From Aeromonas jandaei (GTDB taxonomy: Bacteria > Pseudomonadota > Gammaproteobacteria > Enterobacterales > Aeromonadaceae): a stretch of 64,000 bases of DNA. The DNA is taken from assembly GCF_037890695.1 (NCBI RefSeq), contig NZ_CP149571.1, forward strand, positions 4,487,173 through 4,551,172, written 5' to 3'. The translations under genes and the position numbers were made by a program. Numbering within the stretch: position 1 is the stretch's first letter; each line of letters starts with the position of its first letter. The notes under the pieces are model-generated. The model did no database searches, had not been told where the DNA came from, and worked only from the letters and a program-made list of their open reading frames with translations. Shown piece after piece: positions 41,050-50,562 of this stretch.

Positions 41050-42060
41050 TCAGCCTGCAACCATCATGGCCCGGGTGGTATCCAGCATCCGGTTTGCGAA
41101 GCCCCATTCGTTATCGCACCACATCAACATCTTGACGAGGTTGGCATCGCTCACTCGGGTCTGGGTACCATCAATGATGCATGAGTGCGCATCATGATTG
41201 AAGTCTACGGAGACCAGCGGTTCTTCCGTGTAATCCAGAATACCGTGTAATGTACCTCTGGATGCCCGTTGCAGGGCTTGATTTACGTCACTAACTGTCA
41301 CTTTTTTACGAACAGTAATACTCAGATCCATCGCTGTTACATTGATGGTCGGCACCCGCACCGCGATCGCCTCGAACTTGCCGGCGAAGTGGGGCAGGAT
41401 ACGCTCTAGCCCCTTTGCCAGCTTGGTATCCACCGGAATGATGGACTGACTGGCTGCGCGGGTTCGGCGCAAGTCACTGTGGTAGGCATCGATGACTTGC
41501 TGATCGTGCATGGCCGAATGAATTGTCGTAATAGTACCACAATTTATCTCGAATTCTCGATGCAATGTTTCAATCACCGGCACCACGCAGTTGGTGGTAC
41601 AGGAGGCGTTGGAGACGATCCGCTCGCGCCCTGTCAGCACCTGATGATTGACCCCGTAGACGATGGTTGCGTCCACATCCGCTTCGGCCGGATGAGAGAA
41701 CAGTACCTTGCCCGCCCCCGCCGCCAGATGCAGCTCGGCATCGGCCCGCGAGCCGAATACCCCGGTGCAATCCAGCACCACATCCACCCCCAGCGCACGC
41801 CACGGCAAGTTCGACGGATCCCGCTCGGCAAACAGGGAGATGAGATCCTCCCCCACCAGCATGCTGTTGCCAGCCAGCTGCACCGGATAGTGAAAACGGC
41901 CGTGGCTGGTATCGAAGCGGGTCAGGTGTACCATGGCTTCGGGAGCCGCCAGCTCGTTGATGGCGACGATCTTGATGGTCTTGTCGCGCCCGCTCTCGTA
42001 GAGGGCACGCAGTACATTGCGGCCGATCCGTCCGTAACCGTTGATGGCAATCTTGATCAT
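41050..42060 (-). CDS. epd: D-erythrose-4-phosphate dehydrogenase
   Basis: 336 residues, GAPDH fold. NAD-binding [17 protein letters not shown], catalytic Cys in [13 protein letters not shown], and [21 protein letters not shown], typical of Epd rather than glycolytic GapA. It makes 4-phosphoerythronate for PLP synthesis. First of epd-pgk-fbaA, as in E. coli; pgk starts 61 bp later. Confidence 0.94.
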   Translation of the reverse strand: MIKIAINGYGRIGRNVLRALYESGRDKTIKIVAINELAAPEAMVHLTRFDTSHGRFHYPVQLAGNSMLVGEDLISLFAERDPSNLPWRALGVDVVLDCTGVFGSRADAELHLAAGAGKVLFSHPAEADVDATIVYGVNHQVLTGRERIVSNASCTTNCVVPVIETLHREFEINCGTITTIHSAMHDQQVIDAYHSDLRRTRAASQSIIPVDTKLAKGLERILPHFAGKFEAIAVRVPTINVTAMDLSITVRKKVTVSDVNQALQRASRGTLHGILDYTEEPLVSVDFNHDAHSCIIDGTQTRVSDANLVKMLMWCDNEWGFANRMLDTTRAMMVAG

Positions 42061-42140
42061 CTGGCAGCCAGTTCCTTACCACAGATTTGTTAGCGCATGG
42101 GCTATAGAAAAGAGCAGCCGGCCGGCTGCCCGGGCCCGGC

Positions 42141-43070
42141 TCACGACAGCAGGGCATCCTTGAATTCACCGCGGGCCAGCAGTGCCGCCCCGAACACCCC
42201 GGCACTGTCACCAAGGGCTGGAGCAATAATGGGGGCACTGAAACGGGGATTAAAGAGGAAGGGCAAAATAGTCTGCCGTCCCACGCTGTAGAGGCTCTGC
42301 ACGTTGCCGACCCCGCCGCCGATGACAATAACATCCGGGTCGAGAATGTTGACCACGTTGGCCAGCGCCTGGCCAAACAGCAGATGCAGCCGATCGATGG
42401 TGAGCTTGGCGATGTGATCGTGGGCGGTGGCAGCCGCGATTTGCGCCAGCGAGAGGCGACGTTTGGCCTTGGCCTCGTACCATGCCTCCAGCGCCGGGCC
42501 GCTGATCAGGGTCTCGACGCAGCCGTGCTTGCCACAGTAGCACTCGGGGCCGTCGGGGGAGAGCACGTTGTGGCCCCACTCACCGGCAATGCCGTGATGA
42601 CCGTTGAGAATGCGGCCGTTGATGACGATGCCGGAGCCGACCCCGGTGCCCATGATGATGCCGAACACCACTTTCGCATCGGGATGGTGCTGGCGCACCG
42701 CACCCAGATGGGTTTCTGCCAGTGCGAAGCAGTTGGCATCGTTGGCGATCAGCACCGGCACGCCGAGCCGGCGCTCCAGATCCTCCTTGAACGGCTTGCC
42801 GTTGAGCTCGGTGGTGTTGCAGTTTTTCATCAGGCCGGTCTGCGGATCCCGCGCCCCCGGCGTGCCCATGCCGATGACGGTCGGGCGCTGGCCAATCTTC
42901 TCGGCGCACTCAGCTACCAGCCTGGCGATCTGGCCGATCATGTGGTCATAACCGCCGGCACGCTCGGTGGGGATGCGGTGGCGCAGCAGCACCTCGTCGC
43001 CATCCAGCACCACGCATTCACACTTGGTACCGCCAAGATCGATACCCCAATCCAGTGACTTGCTGCTCAT
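42141..43070 (-). CDS. ROK-family sugar kinase (Mak-like)
   Basis: 309 residues. ATP motif GIDLGGTKCECVVLDG, sugar site LIANDANCFALAET, GIAGEWGHNVL and the zinc motif CYCGKHGCVE. NCNTTELNGKPFKEDL resembles E. coli Mak (fructo/mannokinase) more than NagK, so fructose or mannose is the best guess, and GlcNAc possible. ATG 43070 has AGGAGG upstream. Lies between hemE and epd, which gives no functional hint. Confidence 0.82.
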   Translation of the reverse strand: MSSKSLDWGIDLGGTKCECVVLDGDEVLLRHRIPTERAGGYDHMIGQIARLVAECAEKIGQRPTVIGMGTPGARDPQTGLMKNCNTTELNGKPFKEDLERRLGVPVLIANDANCFALAETHLGAVRQHHPDAKVVFGIIMGTGVGSGIVINGRILNGHHGIAGEWGHNVLSPDGPECYCGKHGCVETLISGPALEAWYEAKAKRRLSLAQIAAATAHDHIAKLTIDRLHLLFGQALANVVNILDPDVIVIGGGVGNVQSLYSVGRQTILPFLFNPRFSAPIIAPALGDSAGVFGAALLARGEFKDALLS

Positions 43071-43129
43071 CTTGCCTCCTGCACGGCCGCCACGCGCTCG
43101 TCGTCGCGGCGCCATTTTTTAATGTAAAA

Positions 43130-43147
43130 CGGGGCCTTGCGGCCCCG
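43130..43147 (-). terminator. Terminator of hemE
   Basis: CGGGGCC-TTGC-GGCCCCG stem, followed on the minus strand by TTTTAC and a second T-rich stretch. Confidence 0.85.
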
Positions 43148-43182
43148 AATATCAAACAAACTCTTCTTCTCTCGCCCCGGCC

Positions 43183-44250
43183 TTAGCGGCCGTGGTACTG
43201 GGCGGAGAGCTCGTGTACCGCGTTGACGAACACGCCAGCGTGTTCCGGGTTCACATCCTGATGGATGCCGTGGCCGAGGTTGAAGACGTGGCCATTGCCG
43301 TGACCGAAACCGGCCAGAATGGAGGCGACCTCTTCACGGATGCGAGCCGGAGTGGCGTAGAGCATGGAGGGATCCATGTTGCCCTGCAGCGCCACCTTGT
43401 CGCCGACCCGACGCTTGGCGTCGGCGATGTCGGTGGTCCAGTCCAGACCCAGCGCATCGCAACCGGTGGCGGCGATCTGCTCCAGCCACTGGCCGCCGTT
43501 CTTGGTAAACAGGGTGACCGGCACGCGGCGACCGTCGTGCTCGCGGATCAGACCATCGACAATCTTGTGCATGTACTGCAGGGAGAAGTCGCGGTAATCG
43601 CGCGGGGTGAGCACGCCGCCCCAGGTGTCGAACACCATGACAGCCTGGGCACCCGCCTTGATCTGGGCGTTGAGATAGCTAATTACGCTGTCGGCCAGCT
43701 TGTCGAGCAGCAGGTGCAGGGTCATGGGCTCTGCGTACATCATCTGCTTGATCTTGGTGAACGCCTTGGAGCTGCCCCCCTCCACCATGTAGGTGGCCAG
43801 GGTCCATGGGCTGCCGGAGAAGCCGATGAGCGGCACTTCGCCCTTCAGCTCGCGGCGGATGGTGCGCACTGCGTTCATCACGTAGCCCAGCTCATCTTCC
43901 GGATCCGGAATGGGCAGCGCCTGCACGTCGGCCATGGAGGTGATCGGGCGCTCGAAGCGCGGGCCTTCACCCTGCTCGAAGTAGAGACCCAGCCCCATGG
44001 CATCGGGCACGGTGAGGATGTCGGAGAAGAGGATGGCGGCATCGAGCGGGTAGCGGCGCAGCGGCTGCAGGGTGACTTCACAGGCCAGCTCGGCATTGCG
44101 GCACAGGGACATGAAATCCCCCGCCTGGGCGCGAGTCGCCTTGTATTCCGGCAGATAGCGCCCTGCCTGGCGCATCATCCATACCGGCGTCATGTCTACA
44201 TCCTGACGCAGCAAAGCGCGCAGGTATCGATCGTTCTTCAGCTCTTTCAT
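43183..44250 (-). CDS. hemE: Uroporphyrinogen decarboxylase
   Basis: 355 residues. Signature [16 protein letters not shown] near the N-terminus; [16 protein letters not shown] and [16 protein letters not shown] follow. It removes four acetate carboxyls from uroporphyrinogen III to give coproporphyrinogen III in heme synthesis. ATG 44250 has AGGA 6-7 nt upstream and gives the E. coli length. Confidence 0.97.
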   Translation of the reverse strand: MKELKNDRYLRALLRQDVDMTPVWMMRQAGRYLPEYKATRAQAGDFMSLCRNAELACEVTLQPLRRYPLDAAILFSDILTVPDAMGLGLYFEQGEGPRFERPITSMADVQALPIPDPEDELGYVMNAVRTIRRELKGEVPLIGFSGSPWTLATYMVEGGSSKAFTKIKQMMYAEPMTLHLLLDKLADSVISYLNAQIKAGAQAVMVFDTWGGVLTPRDYRDFSLQYMHKIVDGLIREHDGRRVPVTLFTKNGGQWLEQIAATGCDALGLDWTTDIADAKRRVGDKVALQGNMDPSMLYATPARIREEVASILAGFGHGNGHVFNLGHGIHQDVNPEHAGVFVNAVHELSAQYHGR

Positions 44251-44362
44251 CCCAGTTCCTGAATTCATATCACGCATAAAATGGCGGTCATAATACCACT
44301 TTGCCCAGTCAAGCGGACTGCCCAAAACGTGGCAAATGGGTGATCGGTTGCAAAGATGTGAA

Positions 44363-44390
44363 GGGGCGCAAACCAGAGCGCCCCGTTTTT
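44363..44390. terminator. Hairpin between nudC and hemE
   Basis: GGGGCGC (44363-44369) pairs with GCGCCCC (44378-44384) and is followed by GTTTTT on the plus strand. Both neighbours run on the minus strand, so the T-run faces the wrong way for nudC. It may still block read-through toward hemE. Confidence 0.5.
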
Positions 44391-44430
44391 ATAAAGAAGT
44401 GCAAAAAGGTTGGCGAAAAGATAAGCGCCG

Positions 44431-45210
44431 TTACCCCTCGCCAGCCAGTGACAACTCGATCAGCCGCCGGGCAATGGTGCCGTGGGGCGGCAAGCGCGGC
44501 AGCCGGTCGGCGGCAAAGAAAGCGGCAGCCACCAGTTCGTCATCCTGTACCCTGATCTCGCCGCTCTCGTAGTCGGCGGTAAAGCCCATCATCAGGCTGT
44601 GGGGGAAGGGCCAGGGCTGACTCGCCACATAGCGCACATTGCGCACCCGGATGCCGCTCTCCTCGAACACCTCCCGTGCCACGCACTGCTCGAGGTTCTC
44701 CCCCGCCTCCACGAAGCCGGCCAGCACGGTATACATGGGATCATCCGCCTGATAGTGACGGCGATGGGCCGCCAGCAGGATCTCCGGCCCCTTGCGCACC
44801 GCCACTATGATGCAGGGGGAGATGCGCGGATAGACGCTGTGCCCCTGCTGGCACACCTGCGCCCACTCCCCCGCCTTCGGGGTCATGGGGGCGCCGCACT
44901 CGCCGCAAAAACGGTGGGTGCGGCGGAAAGTGGCGAGCTGCCAGGCTCGGCCCGCGAGGCGAAAGCCCTCCTCGTCCCCCGCCACCATCAGCTGGCGTAG
45001 CGGACTCATGGCGCTCGTGTCGGCCTCATCACCCAGATCCAGCAGATAGCAGGGTAGCCCCTGCCACTCATCAAAACGCTCGAAACGGGCACCGGCCAGC
45101 GCTGCGGGCAGGCACGCCTTCACGCCGCTGGGCACCTGACCCGCCTCATCGAGCAGGATTTGATGGTCACCCGCCACGACAAACCAGCGGGCTTGTTCAG
45201 TTAATGACAT
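44431..45210 (-). CDS. nudC: NAD(H)/NAD-RNA pyrophosphatase NudC
   Basis: 259 residues. Zinc ribbon begins FCGECGAPM and continues with a third Cys in VCQQGH, then a Nudix box GFVEAGENLEQCVAREVFEESGI (read as GFVEAGENLEQ plus REVFEESGI) and the NADH-pyrophosphatase signature SQPWPFPHSLM. It hydrolyses NADH and removes NAD caps from RNA. The fourth zinc Cys is replaced: CQQGH stands where E. coli has CxxC, so His may be the ligand. Confidence 0.92.
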   Translation of the reverse strand: MSLTEQARWFVVAGDHQILLDEAGQVPSGVKACLPAALAGARFERFDEWQGLPCYLLDLGDEADTSAMSPLRQLMVAGDEEGFRLAGRAWQLATFRRTHRFCGECGAPMTPKAGEWAQVCQQGHSVYPRISPCIIVAVRKGPEILLAAHRRHYQADDPMYTVLAGFVEAGENLEQCVAREVFEESGIRVRNVRYVASQPWPFPHSLMMGFTADYESGEIRVQDDELVAAAFFAADRLPRLPPHGTIARRLIELSLAGEG

Positions 45211-45407
45211 CGGATAAACACTCTCGTTAAGTCAGATTAAACAACGCCACGGTCACCGCAGGCTGCAATAAGGGCAAAATAGCGCGAATGGGCCCCATCT
45301 TACGACTGGCAAGCGCCACTGACGACCCCGCCGCCACAACAAAATCGCCTCCGATCTTCGCCCCGCCGGGGCCAAAACCGGCGAGCAAGAGGAGCACATC
45401 AACAAAG

Positions 45408-45427
45408 AGGCCGCCCGAAGGCGGCCT
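45408..45427 (-). terminator. Terminator of putA
   Basis: AGGCCGCC-CGAA-GGCGGCCT stem, 28 bp after the putA stop, with a T-containing tail on the minus strand. The rest of 45211-45407 shows no gene. Confidence 0.8.
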
Positions 45428-45455
45428 GCTGTCAGTCGTTCTCTCGCTGCGCCGA

Positions 45456-48400
45456 TCAGGCATCGCCCATCGCCAGCAGGGAGGCGTTGCCGCCCACCGC
45501 CGTGGTGTTGATGGTGCGGGTCTTCTCGGTAACAAAACGGCTCAGGTAGTGCGGGCCACCCGCCTTGGGGCCGGTGCCGGAAAGCCCCTGGCCGCCGAAC
45601 GGCTGCACCCCGACCATGGCGCCGATCTGGTTGCGGTTGATGTAGACGTTGCCCACGTTGATGCGGCTCGCCAGCTCCTCGGCGTGGGATTCATTGCGGC
45701 TGTGGATCCCGAGCGTCAGGCCGTAGCCGGTGCCGTTGATGTCGCTGATCACCTTGTCCAGATCCCGGGTGGCGTAGCGCACCACGTGCAGGATGGGGCC
45801 GAACTGCTCCTTGGCCAGCTCGCGGATGGAGCCGATCTCCAGCGCGGTCGGCTGGACAAAGTGCCCTTCCATGGTCGCGGCCGGCATCGGCGCCTGGGCA
45901 ATCAGGCGAGCGCGGGGCATCATGTAGGCGAGGTGCGCATCGAGACCGGCCTTGGCATCGGCGTCGATGACCGGGCCTACGTCGGTGTTGTGCTCAGCCG
46001 GGTTGCCCACTTTCAGCTCCTGCATGGCGCCGGTGAGGATCTCCAGCACCCGCTCGGCGATCTCCTCCTGCAGATAGAGCACCCGCAGGGCCGAGCAGCG
46101 CTGACCGGCGCTCTGGAAGGCGGCGCTCACCACGTCGCGCACCACCTGCTCCGGCAGGGCGGTGGAATCGACGATCATGGCGTTCTGGCCGCCGGTCTCG
46201 GCGATGAGCGGCAGGATGGCGCCATCGCGCTGGGCCAGAGTCATGTTGATGAGCTTGGCGGTCTCGGTGGAGCCGGTGAAGCAGACGCCGCCGATGCGCG
46301 GATCCGCTGTCAACTTGGCGCCGACGGTGGCGCCGTCACCGGGCAGCAGTTGCAGCACGTCGCCCGGAATACCGGCCTGATGGGCCAGCGTCACCGCCAG
46401 ATGGGCGATAAGGCCGGTCTGCTCGGCAGGTTTGGCGATGACGGTGTTGCCGGTGGCCAGCGCAGCGGCGATTTGGCCGAGGAAGATCGCCAGCGGGAAG
46501 TTCCACGGGCTGATGCAGACAAACACCCCACGCCCCTGCAGGAACAGCTCGTTCTGCTCGCCGGTGTAACCGGGCAGCAGGGTCGCCTGCCCCATCAGGC
46601 CGCGCGCCTGCACCGCGTAGTAGCGGCAGAAATCGACCGCTTCACGCACCTCGTCGATGCCATCTTGCAGCAGCTTGCCCGCCTCGCGGGTACAGAGGGA
46701 GACAAACTGCTCGCGGTTCGCTTCCAGCAGATCCGCCAGCTTCTCCAGCGCGGCGGCACGCTCGCTCACCGGGGTTTCACGCCAGCGCGGGAAGGCAGCG
46801 TGGGCAGATGCCAAGGCCTGCTCCACCGCCTGCTCGTCGGCCCAGTGGATCTTGCCGACGGTGAGGCTCACATCCTGCGGGCTCAGCACGGTGCGTGCCT
46901 CGCTGCGCTTGAGGGTCTCGCCATCGACGATGGGGCCTGCCAGCCACTGCTTGCTCTCCAGCTCTTTCAAGCGGGCGAAGAAGGGGCGCTGGATGGAGAG
47001 GATGTTCATGTTGACGCCGCTGGAGTTCTTGCGGTCGCTGAAGAGGTTCACCGGCTGCGGAATGCGGTCGTTGGCAAAGCCGGAGTAGCGCTTGAGGGTG
47101 CGCAGCGGATGCTCGGCCAGCGAGTCCACCGGGGTATTGGGATCCACCAGCTTGTGAACGAAGGAGGTGTTGGCCCCGTTCTCCAGCAGGCGGCGCACCA
47201 GATAGGGCAGCAAGTCCTTGTGGGCGCCGACCGGCGCGTAGATGCGGCAGTGCAGGCCGGGATTGTCGCTCAGCACCGCGTTGTGCAGCTCCTCGCCCAT
47301 GCCGTGCAGGCGCTGGAATTCAAACTGGCGATCACCGGCCATCTCCAGAATGCTGACCACGGTATTGGCGTTGTGGGTGGCGAACTGGGGAGCGATAAAG
47401 CCGCGGGTCGGCTCGCTCAGCAGGTAACGGGCGCAGGCGAGGTAGGAGATATCGGTGCCCGCCTTGCGGGTAAAGAGCGGATAGCCGGGCAGGCCCGCCT
47501 GCTGTGCATATTTCAGTTCGCTGTCCCAGTAGGCGCCTTTTACCAGTCGCACCGGAATGAGGTCACCCTGCTCGCGGGCCAGCGCGGTGAGCCAGCAGAG
47601 TACCGGCAGCGCGCGCTTGGAGTAGGCCTGTACCACCATGCCGAGCTTGCCCCAGCCACGGTTGGCATCGGAGCGGTAGAGCTGTTCGAACAAGTCCAGC
47701 GACAGCTCGAGGCGGTCCATCTCCTCGGCATCGATGCTGATGGCCACATCCTTGTCGCGGGCCAGACGTACCAGCCCCACCAGCCGCTCGCACATCTCGC
47801 CGAGCACCCGCTCGCGGTTGGCCACGTCATAGCGCGGATGGAGCGCCGAAAGCTTGATGGAGATGGAGGGAGCCGGGCCGCCGTCGCTGATGCGTTCGTT
47901 GCCCACCGCCTCGATGGCGTTGCGGTAATCGGTCAGATACTTGTCGGCATCCTGCATGGTCAGTGCCGATTCACCCAGCATGTCGTAGGTGTGGGTATAA
48001 CCCAGCTCGCGGGATTTACGGCTCGCCTTGAGCGCCTCTTTCATGTCGCGCCCCAGTACGAACTGCTTGCCCATGATCTTCATGGCGGCGTACATGGCGG
48101 AGCGCACCACCGGCTCGCCCAGCTTGTTGACCATGCGCCCCAGCAGGTTGGCCGGGTTGCCGTCGAGCTTCTTGTCCAGCTTGATGATCTTGCCGGTCAG
48201 CATCAGCCCCCAGGTGGAGGCGTTGACCAGGGTGGAATCACTCTTGCGGAAATGAGATGACCAGTTGGCGCCGGAGAGCTTGTCCTTGATCAGGGCGTCG
48301 GCGGTCTCGGCATCGGGAATCCGCAGCAGCGCCTCGGCCAGACACATCAGGATGATCCCCTCCTGGGTATCCAGGCTGTACTCCTGCAGGAAGGCGTCGA

Positions 48401-48620
48401 TACCGTCACCGGAGCCGCTCTCCTTGCGCACCTTGGTCACCAGAGTACGGGCACGCTGGGTCACCTGCTCCAGCGAGGCGCCATCCCCCGGCAGCATGGC
48501 CGACAGTTCGGCCAGATAGGCATTTTCATCCACCACGTAGTTCTGGGTGATGGCTTCGCGCAGGGCGGCCAGATCGGAGGGGATATAGTCAGCGGCAAGC
48601 ACTTGAGTAGCTTTGAACAT
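45456..48620 (-). CDS. putA: Bifunctional proline dehydrogenase / P5C dehydrogenase PutA
   Basis: 1,054 residues. The proline dehydrogenase barrel (about 120-460) includes SIKLSALHPRY and RLVKGAYWDSELKYAQQ. The aldehyde dehydrogenase (about 520-1040) includes ISPWNFPLAIFLGQ, AETGGQNAMIVDS with its Glu, and FQSAGQRCSALR with the catalytic Cys. It oxidises proline to glutamate, with substrate channelling between domains. Unlike the 1,320-residue E. coli protein it has no N-terminal ribbon-helix-helix DNA-binding domain and no long C-terminal region, so it cannot repress itself that way. ATG 48620 has AGGAAG 7 nt upstream. putP is not in this window. Confidence 0.95.
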   Translation of the reverse strand: MFKATQVLAADYIPSDLAALREAITQNYVVDENAYLAELSAMLPGDGASLEQVTQRARTLVTKVRKESGSGDGIDAFLQEYSLDTQEGIILMCLAEALLRIPDAETADALIKDKLSGANWSSHFRKSDSTLVNASTWGLMLTGKIIKLDKKLDGNPANLLGRMVNKLGEPVVRSAMYAAMKIMGKQFVLGRDMKEALKASRKSRELGYTHTYDMLGESALTMQDADKYLTDYRNAIEAVGNERISDGGPAPSISIKLSALHPRYDVANRERVLGEMCERLVGLVRLARDKDVAISIDAEEMDRLELSLDLFEQLYRSDANRGWGKLGMVVQAYSKRALPVLCWLTALAREQGDLIPVRLVKGAYWDSELKYAQQAGLPGYPLFTRKAGTDISYLACARYLLSEPTRGFIAPQFATHNANTVVSILEMAGDRQFEFQRLHGMGEELHNAVLSDNPGLHCRIYAPVGAHKDLLPYLVRRLLENGANTSFVHKLVDPNTPVDSLAEHPLRTLKRYSGFANDRIPQPVNLFSDRKNSSGVNMNILSIQRPFFARLKELESKQWLAGPIVDGETLKRSEARTVLSPQDVSLTVGKIHWADEQAVEQALASAHAAFPRWRETPVSERAAALEKLADLLEANREQFVSLCTREAGKLLQDGIDEVREAVDFCRYYAVQARGLMGQATLLPGYTGEQNELFLQGRGVFVCISPWNFPLAIFLGQIAAALATGNTVIAKPAEQTGLIAHLAVTLAHQAGIPGDVLQLLPGDGATVGAKLTADPRIGGVCFTGSTETAKLINMTLAQRDGAILPLIAETGGQNAMIVDSTALPEQVVRDVVSAAFQSAGQRCSALRVLYLQEEIAERVLEILTGAMQELKVGNPAEHNTDVGPVIDADAKAGLDAHLAYMMPRARLIAQAPMPAATMEGHFVQPTALEIGSIRELAKEQFGPILHVVRYATRDLDKVISDINGTGYGLTLGIHSRNESHAEELASRINVGNVYINRNQIGAMVGVQPFGGQGLSGTGPKAGGPHYLSRFVTEKTRTINTTAVGGNASLLAMGDA

Positions 48621-48953
48621 ATGGGGTCTTCCTGTACGCCCTAAGGCTGATATCGACAAAGGCGGTCGCGCCGCCGAAACGCCGACAATGTATACAATAT
48701 CCTCCCCTATATGAAATGAATTTGTTGCCAATCTTTAACAAAAATCACTAATTCACCCTATTCATTCCCTTTTGAAGCCAGCCCGCCAATAAACATGAGG
48801 GTCATCTGACTTCATTTTGTATACGATCTGCCACCGCCCGCCCTGTCGCAAAGCAGCCACGCATCCCGCCCAATAGCGGATGTCCCCAATGCGCCCAAAA
48901 AAAGAAGGGCCGCCACGGCGACCCTTCTCATCCATTCAGTCAGCCAGAGGCTG
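48621..48953. promoter_or_regulatory. 333-bp intergenic region upstream of putA
   Basis: No credible gene. Two GTATAC-centred sites are present: CAATGTATACAAT (about 48686-48698) and TTTGTATACGAT (about 48817-48827), about 128 bp apart. They look like operators of a GntR-type or similar dimeric regulator, possibly acting by looping. The left part (48700-48780) is AT-rich and probably holds the putA promoter. The right end contains a terminator. Confidence 0.45.
48896..48927 (-). terminator. Terminator of the YgiM-like gene
   Basis: GAAGGG-CGCC/GGCG-CCCTTC stem with one C/A mismatch; seven T residues follow on the minus strand. Confidence 0.9.
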
Positions 48954-49559
48954 TCAGTTCATCCAGCGATCGCCACGGCTGCGACGGCGGGGCAGCATGG
49001 GCAACAGAATGCCAAGCAGGATACCGGCACCAACCATGGCACCACCACGGATGAACCAGTCCATCTGCATGTCGTGCTCCTGGTTGTCGTAGCTCTGGGT
49101 CAGGGCATCATTCTGCTCTTTGAGATTGTTCATCTCTTCACCCTGGCTGGCCAGCTGGGCCTTGAGGGCGGCAATCTCCTTGCTCTGGGCAGCGATCTGG
49201 CCATCCTTCTCGGCGAAGCGTTTCTCGTTGTCGCCGTTGAGGTTTTGCAGGCGGGCCTTGAGCTCATCACGCTCCTTTTCTACCTGCGGCAGCTGCTCGC
49301 GCAGGCTGATCTGGCTCTGCAGTTCGCTGCTTTTGATCCATCCATCACGGCCGCGACCGTCCACCACCTGAGTGAAACCGGCCTCGCCGTTCACCGCCTT
49401 CACCTCCAGCGGTTCACCAGCCTTGACGCTACCGAGGATCCGGTACTGGGTACCCGGACCATTGTGGATAAAGGTAAAGATGTTGTCTGAAACATAACGG
49501 GTATCGGCCAGTGCCTGTTGGGCACACAAGCAGATAAGAATCCCGAGAAGGGCGCGCAT
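48954..49559 (-). CDS. YgiM-like SH3-domain membrane protein
   Basis: 201 residues. Signal peptide (LLGILICLCAQQALA), bacterial SH3 domain (about 20-85; NGPGTQYRILGSVKAGEPLEV, then WIKSSEL), coiled coil (about 90-165), and a C-terminal membrane anchor (GGAMVGAGILLGILLPML) with a basic tail. This is the TIGR04211-type architecture; the SH3 part should lie in the periplasm. Function unknown. ATG 49559 is chosen to give the signal peptide; an upstream TTG is less likely. Confidence 0.88.
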   Translation of the reverse strand: MRALLGILICLCAQQALADTRYVSDNIFTFIHNGPGTQYRILGSVKAGEPLEVKAVNGEAGFTQVVDGRGRDGWIKSSELQSQISLREQLPQVEKERDELKARLQNLNGDNEKRFAEKDGQIAAQSKEIAALKAQLASQGEEMNNLKEQNDALTQSYDNQEHDMQMDWFIRGGAMVGAGILLGILLPMLPRRRSRGDRWMN

Positions 49560-49711
49560 GGTTGATCGATTCTCTTTTTCAGGTTTGGACAAGAGGTTGA
49601 ATGTTAAGCCGCCAGCAGGTTAAAGGACAAGCAAAGAAAAAGCACCTCCCCCGCTCTGTCACAACCGATAGCTGGGAGCTGGCTCGCAACTTGCGCTCCC
49701 GTGCGACAACC

Positions 49712-50461
49712 TTACTTCTTCTTGAGCTCGCGCACCTCGTCGCGCAGCGCCCGCAACTCGCGCAGCAGCTGCTCCTGCTGGTTGTTGTAGTGGTGACGCC
49801 ACTTGTCGGTTTCGCTCTCCTTGGCCGGCTGCAAAAAGATGCTGGCCATGAAACCGCTGATGGCACCAAACAGGCCAACCCCGAACAGGATCAACAGGCT
49901 GGCGACAAAGCGCCCCTCCTCGGTTTTGGGCACCAGATCGCCATAGCCCACGGTCGACAGGGTCACCAGCGTCCACCAGAACGCATCGTAGGGTGTCTCA
50001 ATCTGGCTGCCGGGCTGGCCCGACTCAATCCAGTACATGACGCCGGAGCCCACCCCCAGCAGCAGGAAGAAGAGGAACAGAATGCCGGAGAGGGTGGTCT
50101 CGTTGCGCTCGCGGCGGAACATGAACCAGAGATCCGGGTGCTCCTTAAACAGTTGATAGACCCGCCACAGCTGGAGCAGACGGGCCCAGCGCAGCTGCTC
50201 CACCATCGGCAAGCTGCCCGGCAGATAGATCCAGTTGGCCATGAAAAAGGCCTTGCGATCGGGCGCCCTGAGCCAGCCATAGGCGAAGTGGGCGATGAAG
50301 AAGTAGCAGATCAGACTGTCGAGGTCATAGAAGAGCTGCAGGGTCTGGGGGGTCAGTGTCTGATGGCCCCACCAGCGGGCTGTTACCAGTAACACCGAGA
50401 CTATCGACAGAAATGCCATCAGCAAATCCATCGCCCGCAAGTGAGTTAAGTGATGCCGCAT
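49712..50461 (-). CDS. Voltage-gated-like potassium channel subunit
   Basis: 249 residues. Transmembrane helices in the N-terminal half (sensor-like), pore helix and filter TLSTVGYGDLVP, and a last helix LLILFGVGLFGAISGF. A short C-terminal coiled coil (about 215-249) ends ELKKK. No RCK/TrkA domain. The filter predicts K+ selectivity. GGAA lies about 8 nt before ATG 50461. Divergent from a chemoreceptor. Confidence 0.88.
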   Translation of the reverse strand: MRHHLTHLRAMDLLMAFLSIVSVLLVTARWWGHQTLTPQTLQLFYDLDSLICYFFIAHFAYGWLRAPDRKAFFMANWIYLPGSLPMVEQLRWARLLQLWRVYQLFKEHPDLWFMFRRERNETTLSGILFLFFLLLGVGSGVMYWIESGQPGSQIETPYDAFWWTLVTLSTVGYGDLVPKTEEGRFVASLLILFGVGLFGAISGFMASIFLQPAKESETDKWRHHYNNQQEQLLRELRALRDEVRELKKK

Positions 50462-50562
50462 ACATTTTCCAACTTTAAACACAGTGCAAATTAATAAAAG
50501 AGAAGATAATGCCGATAGCCTTGAGGGCAAAGGAAAAAGCGATTTTCAAAGGAGATTTTACG

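Noticed and set aside
45288..48260. A 990-codon open frame on the plus strand
   Set aside because: It lies wholly antisense to putA, has no family features, and long antisense frames are expected in GC-rich coding sequence with strong third-position bias.
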